From Streptomyces ardesiacus (GTDB lineage Bacteria; Actinomycetota; Actinomycetes; Streptomycetales; Streptomycetaceae), in contig NZ_BEWC01000007.1 in NCBI RefSeq assembly GCF_003112575.1, positions 248,001-312,000 of the forward strand: DNA of 64,000 nucleotides, written 5' to 3'. The notes beneath the pieces are model-generated. The model was not told the DNA's origin. It did not search any database and was given only the letters and a program-made list of their open reading frames with translations. A program made the position numbers and the translations under genes. Position 1 is the stretch's first letter, and each line of letters starts with the position of its first letter. Below are positions 21,001 to 29,809 of this stretch, piece after piece.

Positions 21001-22619
21001 ACCGCCACCAGCAGCCCGGACAGCGCGGCGCCGGACCGGGCCAGCGTCTGCGACCGGCGCCCGACCGCCCGCGCGGCCGGCACCGCCCGCAGCACCCGCC
21101 ACACGTCGGCGAGGCCCTGCGGCGCGAGCACGTCCGCACCCCACGCCACCGGGCAGTCCGCGTCGGCCAGCGCCACGGCCACGTCCCCCGCGAGCAGCCC
21201 GTCCGGCACCGACGCGTCGTCACCGGGCAACGGCCGTACGACGGTGATGACGCCGCCCTCGGCGCCCAGCTCCGCCACGACGTCCGCGAGCGGGCGGCGG
21301 GCGGAGACGACCTGGTCGGCGAGGCCGGTGAAGTCGGCCAGCGCGGGGTCCTCGACCATGACGACGCGCAGCCCCGCGCGCCGCGCCGCGTCCAGCACGT
21401 CCTCGGTCCACGGGTCCGCGCCCGCGTCCGGCACCCGCAGGGCACTGGGGTGCAGCACGACCGTGCGGGCCATCTCCAGTTGCCGCAGCCGCCCGGGGTC
21501 GCGCACCAGCACACCGGTGCGGGACAGCGCGGCGCTCAGTACGGCGTGGAAGGCGGCGGGCCCGTAGCGCGCGGCCTTGGGCGACCCGGCGAGCACCGCC
21601 TCCGCCGCCTCGGCCACGTCGTGCTTGACCAGCAGGGTCGCGGCGGCTCCCGCCACGCTGCCCGCCGAGGCGTGGGTGGCGTACTCCTGGGCCGGGGAGG
21701 TGCGCGGCGGCGGGCGCAGGGCGGGCCCGGCGGGCAGGCTGACCCGGCCGGGGACGCACAGCCGGTCGTGCACGGCCTCGAAGGCGGCCCCCCGCGCCAC
21801 CGCCTCGGTCAGCTGGCAGACGCGCAGCGCCCCGTCGAGCACCAGCGAGGTGGGGCTCTGCCCGGCGCCGTGGACGGCGGCGTTGGCGGCGGCCAGCGCC
21901 ACGTCCATGCGGTGGTCGCCGAGCCGCCCGCGCAGCCAGGCGCGGAAGGCCGGGTTCTCGCGGAGCAGCGTCGCGACCGCGGTGACCAGGCGGGGCGAGG
22001 CGGGCAGTCGCAGGCGTGCGCCGGTCACGGCGGCGGCGACACCCAGCACGTCGGCGCCGAGCGCGAGTGCCGCGACCCGCACCGGGGCCGGGTCGCCGGG
22101 GTGGTCCGTCTCGTCCACCAGGTCGTCCGGGGCGTCCGGACCGGTCGCGGCGGCTTGCTCCGCCCGGGTGAGTCCGTGGTGTTCGGCGAGTTCGGTGGCC
22201 CGGTCCACGACGCGGTCGGTGAGCGTGTCCTCGGTCGCGGTCACCACCAGGCGGGCCAGGCCGGTGTCCCAGTAGGCGAGCAGCACGTCCGGGTGTTCGG
22301 CCAGGGCAGCCGCCACCCGCCGCCCCACCCGTTCCGTGCCGCCCGCGCGGCGCACCTCGTCCGTCGCGGCCGGGCGCAGCGCGAGGTGCACCCGCGGCCC
22401 GGCCCGCCAGTCCCGCGAACCGCCGGGCAGCGCCGCGCGGGCCACCCGTGCCGCCCGCGCGGCGAAGTCGGCGCCGCGCACACCGGCCCGCGCGGTGCCC
22501 GCCGCCGCCCCGGCCGCGGCGCCCACGGCGGGCGCGGTGGTGCGCGCCAGCAACCGGGGTCCGGCCAGCACGAACCCCGTGACGGCGCCCTGGGAACGCG
22601 TCAGCAGCCCACCGGCCAT
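18051..22619 (-). CDS. large cation-translocating P-type ATPase, CtpI-like
   Basis: A 1522-residue P-type ATPase, about twice the usual length. The catalytic core is complete: TGES in the actuator domain (SALTGESLPVDKC), the phosphorylated Asp983 in CFDKTGTLT, KGAPE in the nucleotide domain, and the hinge GDGANDAAAIRAADIG. Membrane helices flank these. The first 600-700 residues are an extended region with degenerate repeats of HMA/ATPase-like segments and few helices, as in mycobacterial CtpI (about 1600 residues). The transported ion is unknown; the helix segments resemble the Ca/Mg (P2) type more than heavy-metal pumps. It starts 9 bp after the Lys-rich gene, so the two form an operon. Confidence 0.88.
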   Translation of the reverse strand: MAGGLLTRSQGAVTGFVLAGPRLLARTTAPAVGAAAGAAAGTARAGVRGADFAARAARVARAALPGGSRDWRAGPRVHLALRPAATDEVRRAGGTERVGRRVAAALAEHPDVLLAYWDTGLARLVVTATEDTLTDRVVDRATELAEHHGLTRAEQAAATGPDAPDDLVDETDHPGDPAPVRVAALALGADVLGVAAAVTGARLRLPASPRLVTAVATLLRENPAFRAWLRGRLGDHRMDVALAAANAAVHGAGQSPTSLVLDGALRVCQLTEAVARGAAFEAVHDRLCVPGRVSLPAGPALRPPPRTSPAQEYATHASAGSVAGAAATLLVKHDVAEAAEAVLAGSPKAARYGPAAFHAVLSAALSRTGVLVRDPGRLRQLEMARTVVLHPSALRVPDAGADPWTEDVLDAARRAGLRVVMVEDPALADFTGLADQVVSARRPLADVVAELGAEGGVITVVRPLPGDDASVPDGLLAGDVAVALADADCPVAWGADVLAPQGLADVWRVLRAVPAARAVGRRSQTLARSGAALSGLLVAVGEARGRRRGGVSSLLGMRHAPVDASAAVALLSGSRAALGVAMARAPHPRPRVAWHALDPDDVRERLEREREPEPTVVEEAVARLRTAAGRAGRVRVLAPARWSWQLARAVRGELDDPLTPVLAVGSAASAILGSVVDAMLVVGALDLNALVGGFQRLRAERALSGLLAEQKQKARLTEDLAPANGRNGHGAPGATGEYAGAGGTGGADRPAPAAAGPSPDGGTAAPAGDGPPEAAGEAPARGEPWIVDAAKLHPGHVIELKADDVVPADARLLWEDGLEVDESALTGESLPVDKCVDPAPRAPVAERYCMVFEGTTVVAGRARAVVVDTGDHTEAARAVALAARTPSAAGVQARLQELTRKALPLTLAGGAAVTGLSLLRGAPIRQAVAGGVSVAVAAVPEGLPLVATVAQLAAARRLSRRGVLVRTPRTLEALGRMDTVCFDKTGTLTENALRLSRVAGPDGTVRRAGDPEAADAVRTAARACPRLNGDGGGRPTHATDEAVLDAAGDDPAWTQEEGLPFETSRGYAAAVGREGGSGPAVLVVKGAPETVLPACADLPQDTAEVAQRLARAGLRIIAVARRTLAQGEDAADVLERQPSGLEFTGLLALADVARETSPALVRGLREAGVRPVVLTGDHPQTAHAIAVDLGWPEDAVVVTGDELAAADRTARSRMLRDADVVARVAPEQKLQVVESLRDAGRVVGMVGDGANDAAAIRAADIGVGISARGSAAARNAADLVVTGDDLLVLVEAVREGRALWHSVADAIAILIGGNAGEVGFGILGTVLGGAAPLSTRQMLLVNLFTDLFPAMAVAVTKTGDPEQEAADAGAPLGTAVLGEPLIRQIRHRALTTALGATAAWLLGRFTPGTERRSTTMALCAVVGTQLAQTLADRRDSRLVQVTSLGSAAALVALVQTPGASRLFGCTPLGPVAWTGVAAAIALALAGQRALPGVEDAIARYWPKVAERLPVETPGAVPQGARG

Positions 22620-22628
22620 CGCTTCGCC

Positions 22629-23399
22629 TCAGCCGGACGTGCGGGTGCGCGACGCGGCGGCCGTCTTGCGGCCGCGGCCGCCGCCCGTGGTGGAGGGCCG
22701 GCTCGAGGACGCCTTGGTCCCCGACTGGCTCTTGCTCCGGGTGGGGGACGCGGTCTTCTTGGCGGACGTCCGCTTCGCGGTGGACTTCTTCGCGGCGGAC
22801 TTCTTCGCGGCGGACGTCTTCGCGGCGGCGGACTTGGCGGCCGTGGAGGTGCCGGCGGTGGACTTGGCGGCGGTCCTCCCGGTGCCGGCGGTCCGCTTCT
22901 CCGCGGCCGTCGTGGCCCCGCTGCCGCCCGTGCCCTTGGTGCCGCCCCCGCTGCGGGCGCCGCCCGTACGGCCCGTCCCGGCCGCCTTCGTCGCGGCCTT
23001 CGTCCCGGCCGTCTTCGTCGCCGTCGCCCTGGCGGTGGTCTTCCGGGCCGGCGTCCGGGCGGACTTCGTACCCGACGCCACGGCCTCCTGGGTCCCGGCC
23101 GCCGTCTTCTCGCCGCCCGCGGCGGCGCTCCCGTTCCCGTTGCGCCCGCGCGGCTGCGTCAGCCACGCCACCGCCGCCCCGGTGACCGCCACCGGCCACT
23201 CCACCAGCCCGGCGACGCCCGCCACGCCCGCGCCCGTGTAGACGAGCACGCGCCGCCCGCGCGGCGACACCGCCCCGATCCTGTCCAGCGCGCCCTCGGC
23301 GGCCCTGCCCACCGTCCCGGCGCCCGGTACCTTCCGTACCGCCGAAGCGGCCGCGTGCAGCGGCCTCGGGAGGGTCCGCGCCGACTTCTGCTCAGCCAT
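22629..23399 (-). CDS. histone-H1-like Lys/Ala/Thr-rich protein with N-terminal membrane segment
   Basis: A 256-residue basic protein. Residues 1-50 are an ordinary Ala-rich helix region. Residues 52-80 hold a likely transmembrane segment (VYTGAGVAGVAGLVEWPVAV). The last 160 residues are low-complexity Lys, Ala, Thr and Ser with repeated AAKKS/TAKKT units like the tails of histone H1 and of HupS/Hc1-type nucleoid proteins. The start at MAEQKSA is chosen for its GAGGA site; upstream codons encode Pro/Gly-rich sequence unlikely to be translated. It is co-transcribed with the CtpI-like ATPase. It could tie DNA or acidic polymers to the membrane near the pump, but that is inference. Confidence 0.75.
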   Translation of the reverse strand: MAEQKSARTLPRPLHAAASAVRKVPGAGTVGRAAEGALDRIGAVSPRGRRVLVYTGAGVAGVAGLVEWPVAVTGAAVAWLTQPRGRNGNGSAAAGGEKTAAGTQEAVASGTKSARTPARKTTARATATKTAGTKAATKAAGTGRTGGARSGGGTKGTGGSGATTAAEKRTAGTGRTAAKSTAGTSTAAKSAAAKTSAAKKSAAKKSTAKRTSAKKTASPTRSKSQSGTKASSSRPSTTGGGRGRKTAAASRTRTSG

Positions 23400-23510
23400 G
23401 ACTGTTCGTCCTCGCCCTGTGCGTGCTGTGGGCACCCCGGGCTGTGGCAACCCTGGGAACCCCGGGAACATCACCTTCCGCATTTCCCCGGGTTCCCGCA
23501 CTTCGGGCGC

Positions 23511-24407
23511 TCATCCCGACGGAACCGGCTCCCGCTCCAGGGCGATCGCGTGCAGCTTCTCCAGCCGCTCCCGGGAGACCTCGTCGGCCGGTACGTACGT
23601 CAGCATCCGGGGCCCGGGATCCGGGCCGAGCCACAGGTCGGTGTGGTCGACGCGGATGCGGCCGACGTACCGGTTGAGGAACTCCTTGCGCTTGCCGCGG
23701 TGTGCGACGACCTCGTACCGCTCCCAGGCCTCGCGGAAGTCGGGCGACTGGGTGCGCAGCCGCTTGAGCAGCATCTTCCAGGCGGGCTCGGCGAGATGAC
23801 CGGCCATCGTGGCGCGGAACCGGGCCGCCATCAGCCGCTGGGTCTCCTCCAGATGGACGATGGCGGACCGCCAGTCCTCGTTCGTGAAGCAGAGCACCAT
23901 GCAGTTGCGGTCCTCGGGCGGCACCGCGTCCAGGTCGCCCAGCAGCAGCCCGTAGGTCCGGTTGTGCGCGAGGATGTCGTACCGGCTGTTCTGCACGCAG
24001 GCGGGGAAGGGCTCGAACTGCTCCAGGAGGGCGCGCACCGCCGGTGTGACGGACGGGCAGACCGTCGCGGGCGTCGGGTCGACGGACCCCGCCAGCCGGA
24101 AGAGGTGGGCGCGCTCGGTGGGGTCGAGGAGCAGCGCGCGGGCGAGGGCGTCGAGGACCTGCACGGAGACCTGGATGTCCCGGGCCTGCTCCAGCCAGGT
24201 GTACCAGGTCACCCCGACGGCCGAGAGCTGGGCGACCTCCTCGCGCCGCAGCCCCGGCGTCCGGCGGCGGCGTCCGCGGGGCAGCCCGACCTGTTCGGGG
24301 GCGATGCGTTCGCGGCGGCTGCGCAGGAAGGCCGCGAGTTCGTGCCGCCGGATCTCCGAGCCGCTCTCCCGGCGCGGGGACTGCGCCGCCGTCTCCTGAC
24401 CCGTCAT
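23511..24407 (-). CDS. XRE-family regulator with MmyB-like ligand-binding domain
   Basis: A 298-residue transcription factor. The N-terminal helix-turn-helix (about residues 10-85) contains GLRREEVAQLSAVGVTWYTWLEQ, and a PAS-like MmyB domain (about 110-290) is thought to bind fatty-acid-like ligands. Two ATGs stand close together. The one at 24407 has GGAAG at a proper distance, while the one at 24416 is only 1-2 nt from it. Members of this family usually control the divergent neighbouring gene, here an MFS transporter, from a shared operator. Confidence 0.88.
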   Translation of the reverse strand: MTGQETAAQSPRRESGSEIRRHELAAFLRSRRERIAPEQVGLPRGRRRRTPGLRREEVAQLSAVGVTWYTWLEQARDIQVSVQVLDALARALLLDPTERAHLFRLAGSVDPTPATVCPSVTPAVRALLEQFEPFPACVQNSRYDILAHNRTYGLLLGDLDAVPPEDRNCMVLCFTNEDWRSAIVHLEETQRLMAARFRATMAGHLAEPAWKMLLKRLRTQSPDFREAWERYEVVAHRGKRKEFLNRYVGRIRVDHTDLWLGPDPGPRMLTYVPADEVSRERLEKLHAIALEREPVPSG

Positions 24408-24462
24408 CGTCGTCATGCTTCCAGGGTGCCGGGTCCCGGACCCTGTTGCCAGGTACTCCTGC

Positions 24463-24486
24463 TACCAGGACAAGGACACTCTGGTA
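24463..24486. promoter_or_regulatory. candidate operator between XRE regulator and MFS gene
   Basis: TACCAG (24463-24468) and CTGGTA (24481-24486) form an inverted repeat with 12-bp spacing. Further GGTAC copies lie at 24452 and 24483. It sits midway in the 110-bp divergent region, so it may be the regulator's own site. Confidence 0.4.
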
Positions 24487-24517
24487 CCACCTTGCCGAGG
24501 GCCGCAGGCTCGGTCCC

Positions 24518-25960
24518 GTGACCGAAACCATCACTTCACGCCCCCTCCGCACGGGCACCCCGGACACCCCGGCGGCGCCCGCCGCGCTCGGCGGCCTCGG
24601 ACTCTTCACGGTGCTGCTCGCCGCCGCGCTTCCGCTCGTCGACTTCTTCATCGTCAACGTCGCCCTGCCCACCATCGGCGCGGACCTCTCCGCGAACGAG
24701 GCGGTCCTGGAACTCGTCGTCGCCGGGTACGGCGTGGCGTACGCCGTCCTGCTGGTCCTCGGCGGCCGGCTGGGCGACCTCTTCGGCCGGCGCCGCCTGT
24801 TCCTGGCCGGCATGGCGGCCTTCGGGCTGACCTCGCTGGCCTGCGGTCTCGCACCGGACGCCTGGTCCCTGGTGGCCGCGCGGGTGGCGCAGGGCGCCTC
24901 GGCCGCCGCGATGCTGCCGCAGGTGCTCGCGACCATCCAGGCGACCACGACCGGTCCCCGGCGCGCCAAGGCCATGGGCCTGTACGGGGCCACGGCCGGC
25001 CTGTCGATGGTGGCCGGCCAGGTCCTGGGCGGCGTCCTGGTGGCCGCCGACATCGCGGGCACCGGCTGGCGTTCCGTCTTCCTGGTCAACGTGCCGGTCG
25101 TCCTCGTGGGCCTGTTCCTGGCCGCCCGCGCGGTCCCGGAGACCCGCTCCGCGCGCCCCGAGCCGGTGGACGTCCCCGGCACCTTCCTGCTGGCCGCCTC
25201 GATCCTGACCCTGCTGGTCCCGCTGACCGAGGGCCGGGCGGCGGGCTGGCCGCTGTGGACGTGGCTGTCGCTGGCGGCGTTCCCGTTCGCGGCGGCGGCG
25301 TTCTACGCGGTGGAGCGCCGGGCGGACCGCACGGGCCGTACGCCCCTGGTCCCGCCGAGTCTGTTCACGATCCTGTCCCTGCGCCGGGGCCTGCTGCTCC
25401 TGGTGCCGTTCTCGATCGGCTTCAGCGGCTTCATGTTCGTCATCGCCGTGGCTTTGCAGCAGGGCGCGGGTCTGGGCCCGGTGGCGGCGGGTCTGGCCCT
25501 GGTCCCGCTGGCGGCGGTCTTCTTCCTCTTCTCCCTCGCCGGTCCCCGCCTCGTCGCCCGCTACGGCACCCGCGTCGTTCCCACCGGCGCCGCCCTCCAG
25601 GGGCTCGGCCTGGCCCTGATGGCGCTGGCCGCGTGGCGCTCCTGGCCCGACCTCGGCCTGGTCGCCCTCCTGCCGGGGGCCGCGGTCACCGGCGCGGGAC
25701 AGGCGCTCCAGCTCCCCGTCGTCTTCCGGGTCGTCCTGTCGGAGGTCCCGCCCGAGCGCGCGGGCGTCGGCAGCGGCGTGATGATCACCACCCAGCAGTC
25801 GTCCCTGGCCCTGGGGGTGGCCACCCTGGGCACGCTGTTCCTGTCGCTGACCCCGGGCATGGGCATGCGGGACGCCCTGGTGACGACGCTGCTGGTGCAG
25901 TTGGCGGCGGTGGCGCTGACCGGCCTGCTGAGCCTGCGCCTGCCCCGGACGATCGCCTGA
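24518..25960 (+). CDS. MFS transporter, DHA2-like
   Basis: A 480-residue 14-helix major facilitator. The DFFIVNVALPTIGADL signature is in helix 1, LGGRLGDLFGRRRLF in loop 2-3, and GQVLGGVLVAADIAGTGWRSVFLVNVP in the motif-C region. I start at the GTG of VTETITS because AGG lies 9 nt before it; an ATG 24 codons upstream would add a charged, unlikely tail overlapping the operator. It is divergent from an XRE/MmyB regulator that probably controls it. An efflux role is inferred; the substrate is unknown. Confidence 0.87.
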   Translation: MTETITSRPLRTGTPDTPAAPAALGGLGLFTVLLAAALPLVDFFIVNVALPTIGADLSANEAVLELVVAGYGVAYAVLLVLGGRLGDLFGRRRLFLAGMAAFGLTSLACGLAPDAWSLVAARVAQGASAAAMLPQVLATIQATTTGPRRAKAMGLYGATAGLSMVAGQVLGGVLVAADIAGTGWRSVFLVNVPVVLVGLFLAARAVPETRSARPEPVDVPGTFLLAASILTLLVPLTEGRAAGWPLWTWLSLAAFPFAAAAFYAVERRADRTGRTPLVPPSLFTILSLRRGLLLLVPFSIGFSGFMFVIAVALQQGAGLGPVAAGLALVPLAAVFFLFSLAGPRLVARYGTRVVPTGAALQGLGLALMALAAWRSWPDLGLVALLPGAAVTGAGQALQLPVVFRVVLSEVPPERAGVGSGVMITTQQSSLALGVATLGTLFLSLTPGMGMRDALVTTLLVQLAAVALTGLLSLRLPRTIA

Positions 25961-25975
25961 GCCGCGCCCCCTCCT

Positions 25976-26008
25976 TGGTCCAGACCTCTTGACGAAAGGT
26001 CTGGACCA
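25976..26008 (+). promoter_or_regulatory. paired DasR-type sites at chitinase promoter
   Basis: TGGTCCAGACCT (25976-25987) and its exact reverse complement AGGTCTGGACCA (25997-26008) flank a -35-like TTGACG (25989-25994). The 12-mer is the direct-repeat element known from Streptomyces chitinase promoters and matches the DasR dre core. A -10 region would fall near 26012-26020. This predicts repression by the GntR regulator DasR, relieved by glucosamine phosphates. Confidence 0.85.
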
Positions 26009-26073
26009 CTGCACTGTCATGCCTACGACACAAGACGTCTCTCCCTCACCGAACCCCCACCGGGAGGCCCGGC

Positions 26074-27147
26074 ATGATCCGCCGCAAGATCCGTCTACTG
26101 GCCGCCGCACTGGCGGCCACCGTCCTCACCCCCCTGGGCGTGGCCACCGCGTCCGCCGCCCCCGCCGGCGCCGCCCCCGCCCCGGCCGCCGACACCTGCG
26201 CCGTGAAGTCGAAGCCCGCGGGCAAGGTCCTCCAGGGCTACTGGGAGAACTGGGACGGCGCCGCCAACGGCGTCCACCCGCCCTTCGGCTGGACCCCGAT
26301 CACCAATCCCCAGATCGCCGCCCACGGCTACAACGTCCTCAACGCGGCCTTCCCGGTGATCCGCTCCGACGGCACGGCGCTGTGGGAGGACGGCATGGAC
26401 GCGGGCGTGAAGGTGGCGACGCCCGAGGAGATGTGCGCGGCCAAGGCGTCCGGGCAGACGATCCTGCTCTCCATCGGCGGCGCGACGGCCGGCATCGACC
26501 TCAACTCGACCGCCGTGGCCGACCGTTTCGTGGACACCATCGTGCCGATCCTCAAGAAGTACAACTTCGACGGCATCGACATCGACATCGAGACCGGTCT
26601 GACCGGCAGCGGGAACATCAACCAGCTCTCCGCGTCCCAGTCCAACCTGATCCGCATCATCGACGGCGTGCTGGCCCGGATGCCGTCCAACTTCGGCCTC
26701 ACGATGGCCCCGGAGACGGCGTACGTCACCGGCGGCAGCGTCGTCTACGGCTCGATCTGGGGCGCGTACCTGCCGATCGTCAAGAAGTACGCGGACAACG
26801 GCCGCCTGTGGTGGCTGAACATGCAGTACTACAACGGCAGCATGTACGGCTGTTCCGGCGACTCCTACGCGGCCGGCACCGTGCAGGGCTTCACCGCCCA
26901 GACCGACTGCCTGAACAAGGGCCTGGTCGTCCAGGGCACCACGATCCGGGTGCCCTACGACAAGCAGGTCCCGGGCCTGCCCGCCCAGCCCGGCGCGGGC
27001 GGCGGCCACATGTCACCGTCCCTGGTCTCCCAGGCCTGGAAGCACTACAACGGCTCCCTCAAGGGCCTGATGACCTGGTCCCTCAACTGGGACGGCTCGA
27101 AGAACTGGACCTTCGGCGACAACGTGAGGTCCCTGCAGGGCCGCTGA
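26074..27147 (+). CDS. secreted GH18 chitinase
   Basis: A 357-residue family 18 glycoside hydrolase hydrolysing chitin outside the cell. It has a signal peptide (to about residue 30, ASAAPA) and then a single catalytic barrel. The catalytic motif is FDGIDIDIE with Glu173 as acid, preceded by the ILLSIGGA strand-3 signature. No chitin-binding or fibronectin module is present, so it is a compact bacterial-type enzyme. The start follows GGGAGG. Promoter sites indicate DasR control, tying the gene to GlcNAc utilisation and development. A bidirectional hairpin follows. Confidence 0.93.
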   Translation: MIRRKIRLLAAALAATVLTPLGVATASAAPAGAAPAPAADTCAVKSKPAGKVLQGYWENWDGAANGVHPPFGWTPITNPQIAAHGYNVLNAAFPVIRSDGTALWEDGMDAGVKVATPEEMCAAKASGQTILLSIGGATAGIDLNSTAVADRFVDTIVPILKKYNFDGIDIDIETGLTGSGNINQLSASQSNLIRIIDGVLARMPSNFGLTMAPETAYVTGGSVVYGSIWGAYLPIVKKYADNGRLWWLNMQYYNGSMYGCSGDSYAAGTVQGFTAQTDCLNKGLVVQGTTIRVPYDKQVPGLPAQPGAGGGHMSPSLVSQAWKHYNGSLKGLMTWSLNWDGSKNWTFGDNVRSLQGR

Positions 27148-27157
27148 CGCGAAAAAG

Positions 27158-27196
27158 GCCCACCCACCGGCCGACCGAGTCGGGTGGTGGGTGGGC
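27158..27196. terminator. bidirectional terminator between chitinase and glyS
   Basis: GCCCACCCACC (27158-27168) pairs with GGTGGGTGGGC (27186-27196), with an inner CGAC/GTCG stem. An A5 run precedes it, which serves as a U-run on the minus strand for glyS. Confidence 0.85.
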
Positions 27197-27254
27197 ACGG
27201 GCCCGGTGGGGGCCAGGGGACGGGGAGCCCCCTGGGACCTCACGCAACGGACGT

Positions 27255-28637
<1,383 letters not shown>

Positions 28638-28760
28638 GGTGCTCTCTTCATTACGACGACGGGCGACGAAGCGAGATGCTTCCAGAGAATGCTTCAGGTT
28701 ACCGGCGTGGGTCGCCCCTCGGCCAAATCGGGGCTCCCGTCCGTGCGACCGGCCGCTTGT

Positions 28761-28797
28761 TGACAACGGTTTCCATATTTGTTGAAAATGAGTGTCA
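28761..28797 (+). promoter_or_regulatory. two Zur-like boxes over the znuA promoter
   Basis: TGACAACGGTTTCCA (28761-28775) and TGAAAATGAGTGTCA (28783-28797) both fit the 7-1-7 Zur pattern TGaaAatgatTttCA, the second best. Their centres are 22 bp apart. They cover a -35 TTGACA (28760-28765) and a -10-like GAAAAT (28784-28789). Zinc-loaded Zur from the last gene of this operon should thus block initiation. Confidence 0.75.
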
Positions 28798-29771
28798 TGA
28801 ACGTACGACGACGCCGCATATCCGGCATAGCAGTCACCGCGGCCACCGCGATCGGCCTCGGGACCCTTTCCGCCTGCTCCAGCGACAGTTCGGCGGCGGG
28901 CAACACGGACAAGTTCGACGTCGTCGCGTCGTTCTACCCGATGGAGTACCTCGCCGAGCAGATCGGCGGGGACCACGTGAACGTCACCACGCTCACCGAG
29001 CCCGGCCAGGAGCCGCACGACCTGGAGCTGAGCGCCAAGCAGACCGCGCAGATGGGCGAGGCGGACGCGGTGCTCTACCTGAAGTCCCTCCAGCCCGCCG
29101 TGGACGAGGCGATCGCCCAGTCCGGCGTGAAGACCAAGATCGACGCGGCCACGCTGACGAAGCTCGAGGACCACGGCGACGTGGAGCACGACCACGGCCA
29201 CGGCGGCGAGGAGCACGCCGAGGAGGAGCACGCCCACGAGGGCGGCGACGGCCTCGACCCGCACGTCTGGCTGGACCCGGTGAAGTACGCCGAGATCGCC
29301 GAGGGCGTCGCCCGGGCCTTCGAGAAGGCCGACCCGGACCACGCCGCCGACTACCGCGCGAACGCCGAGGCGCTGGCGAAGAAGCTGGGCGGCCTGGACA
29401 CGGCGTTCAAGGACGGCCTGGCGAAGACCGGCACCAAGGTCTTCTTCACCAACCACGCCGCCTTCGGCTACCTCGCCGAGCGCTACGGACTCACCCAGGA
29501 GGCCATCAACGGCCTCGACCCGGAGAGCGAGCCCAGCCCCGCCCGGATCAAGGAGCTCCAGGAGGAGGCCAAGGCCGACGGCGTCACCACCGTCTTCTAC
29601 GAGACACTGGTCTCCGGCAAGACCGCGAAGACCCTCGCCAAGGACGCGGGCCTGAAGACGGACGTCCTCGATCCGCTGGAGGGCATCACCGACAAGTCCA
29701 GGGGCGACGACTACGTCGCGGTCATGCAGTCCAACCTCAAGGCGCTCCGGACCGCCCTCGGCGCCGAGTAA
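28797..29771 (+). CDS. znuA: zinc ABC transporter substrate-binding lipoprotein
   Basis: A 324-residue cluster-9 (ZnuA/AztC) metal-binding lipoprotein. The signal peptide ends in the lipobox LSAC. The zinc-binding histidines and the characteristic His/Glu-rich loop (HDHGHGGEEHAEEEHAHE) lie near residues 125-145. The SLQPAVDEA and PHVWLDPV blocks are typical. Three near in-frame starts exist (TTG 28779, ATG 28788, ATG 28797). Promoter spacing puts transcription start at about 28797, so a leaderless message at the last ATG is my choice. First gene of a znuACB-zur operon. Confidence 0.92.
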   Translation: MNVRRRRISGIAVTAATAIGLGTLSACSSDSSAAGNTDKFDVVASFYPMEYLAEQIGGDHVNVTTLTEPGQEPHDLELSAKQTAQMGEADAVLYLKSLQPAVDEAIAQSGVKTKIDAATLTKLEDHGDVEHDHGHGGEEHAEEEHAHEGGDGLDPHVWLDPVKYAEIAEGVARAFEKADPDHAADYRANAEALAKKLGGLDTAFKDGLAKTGTKVFFTNHAAFGYLAERYGLTQEAINGLDPESEPSPARIKELQEEAKADGVTTVFYETLVSGKTAKTLAKDAGLKTDVLDPLEGITDKSRGDDYVAVMQSNLKALRTALGAE

Positions 29772-29809
29772 GCAGTACCACCCGCAGTTCGATCGTTACG
29801 GAGGACATC

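Noticed and set aside
17886..24521. A plus-strand open frame of over 2200 codons
   Set aside because: It is antisense to the CtpI-like ATPase, Lys-rich protein and XRE genes and has Arg/Gly/Ala-rich junk composition, the usual shadow of high-GC coding DNA.
26074..27147. Giving the chitinase a specific chi symbol
   Set aside because: Streptomyces has many GH18 paralogues and the sequence alone does not let me name this one safely.
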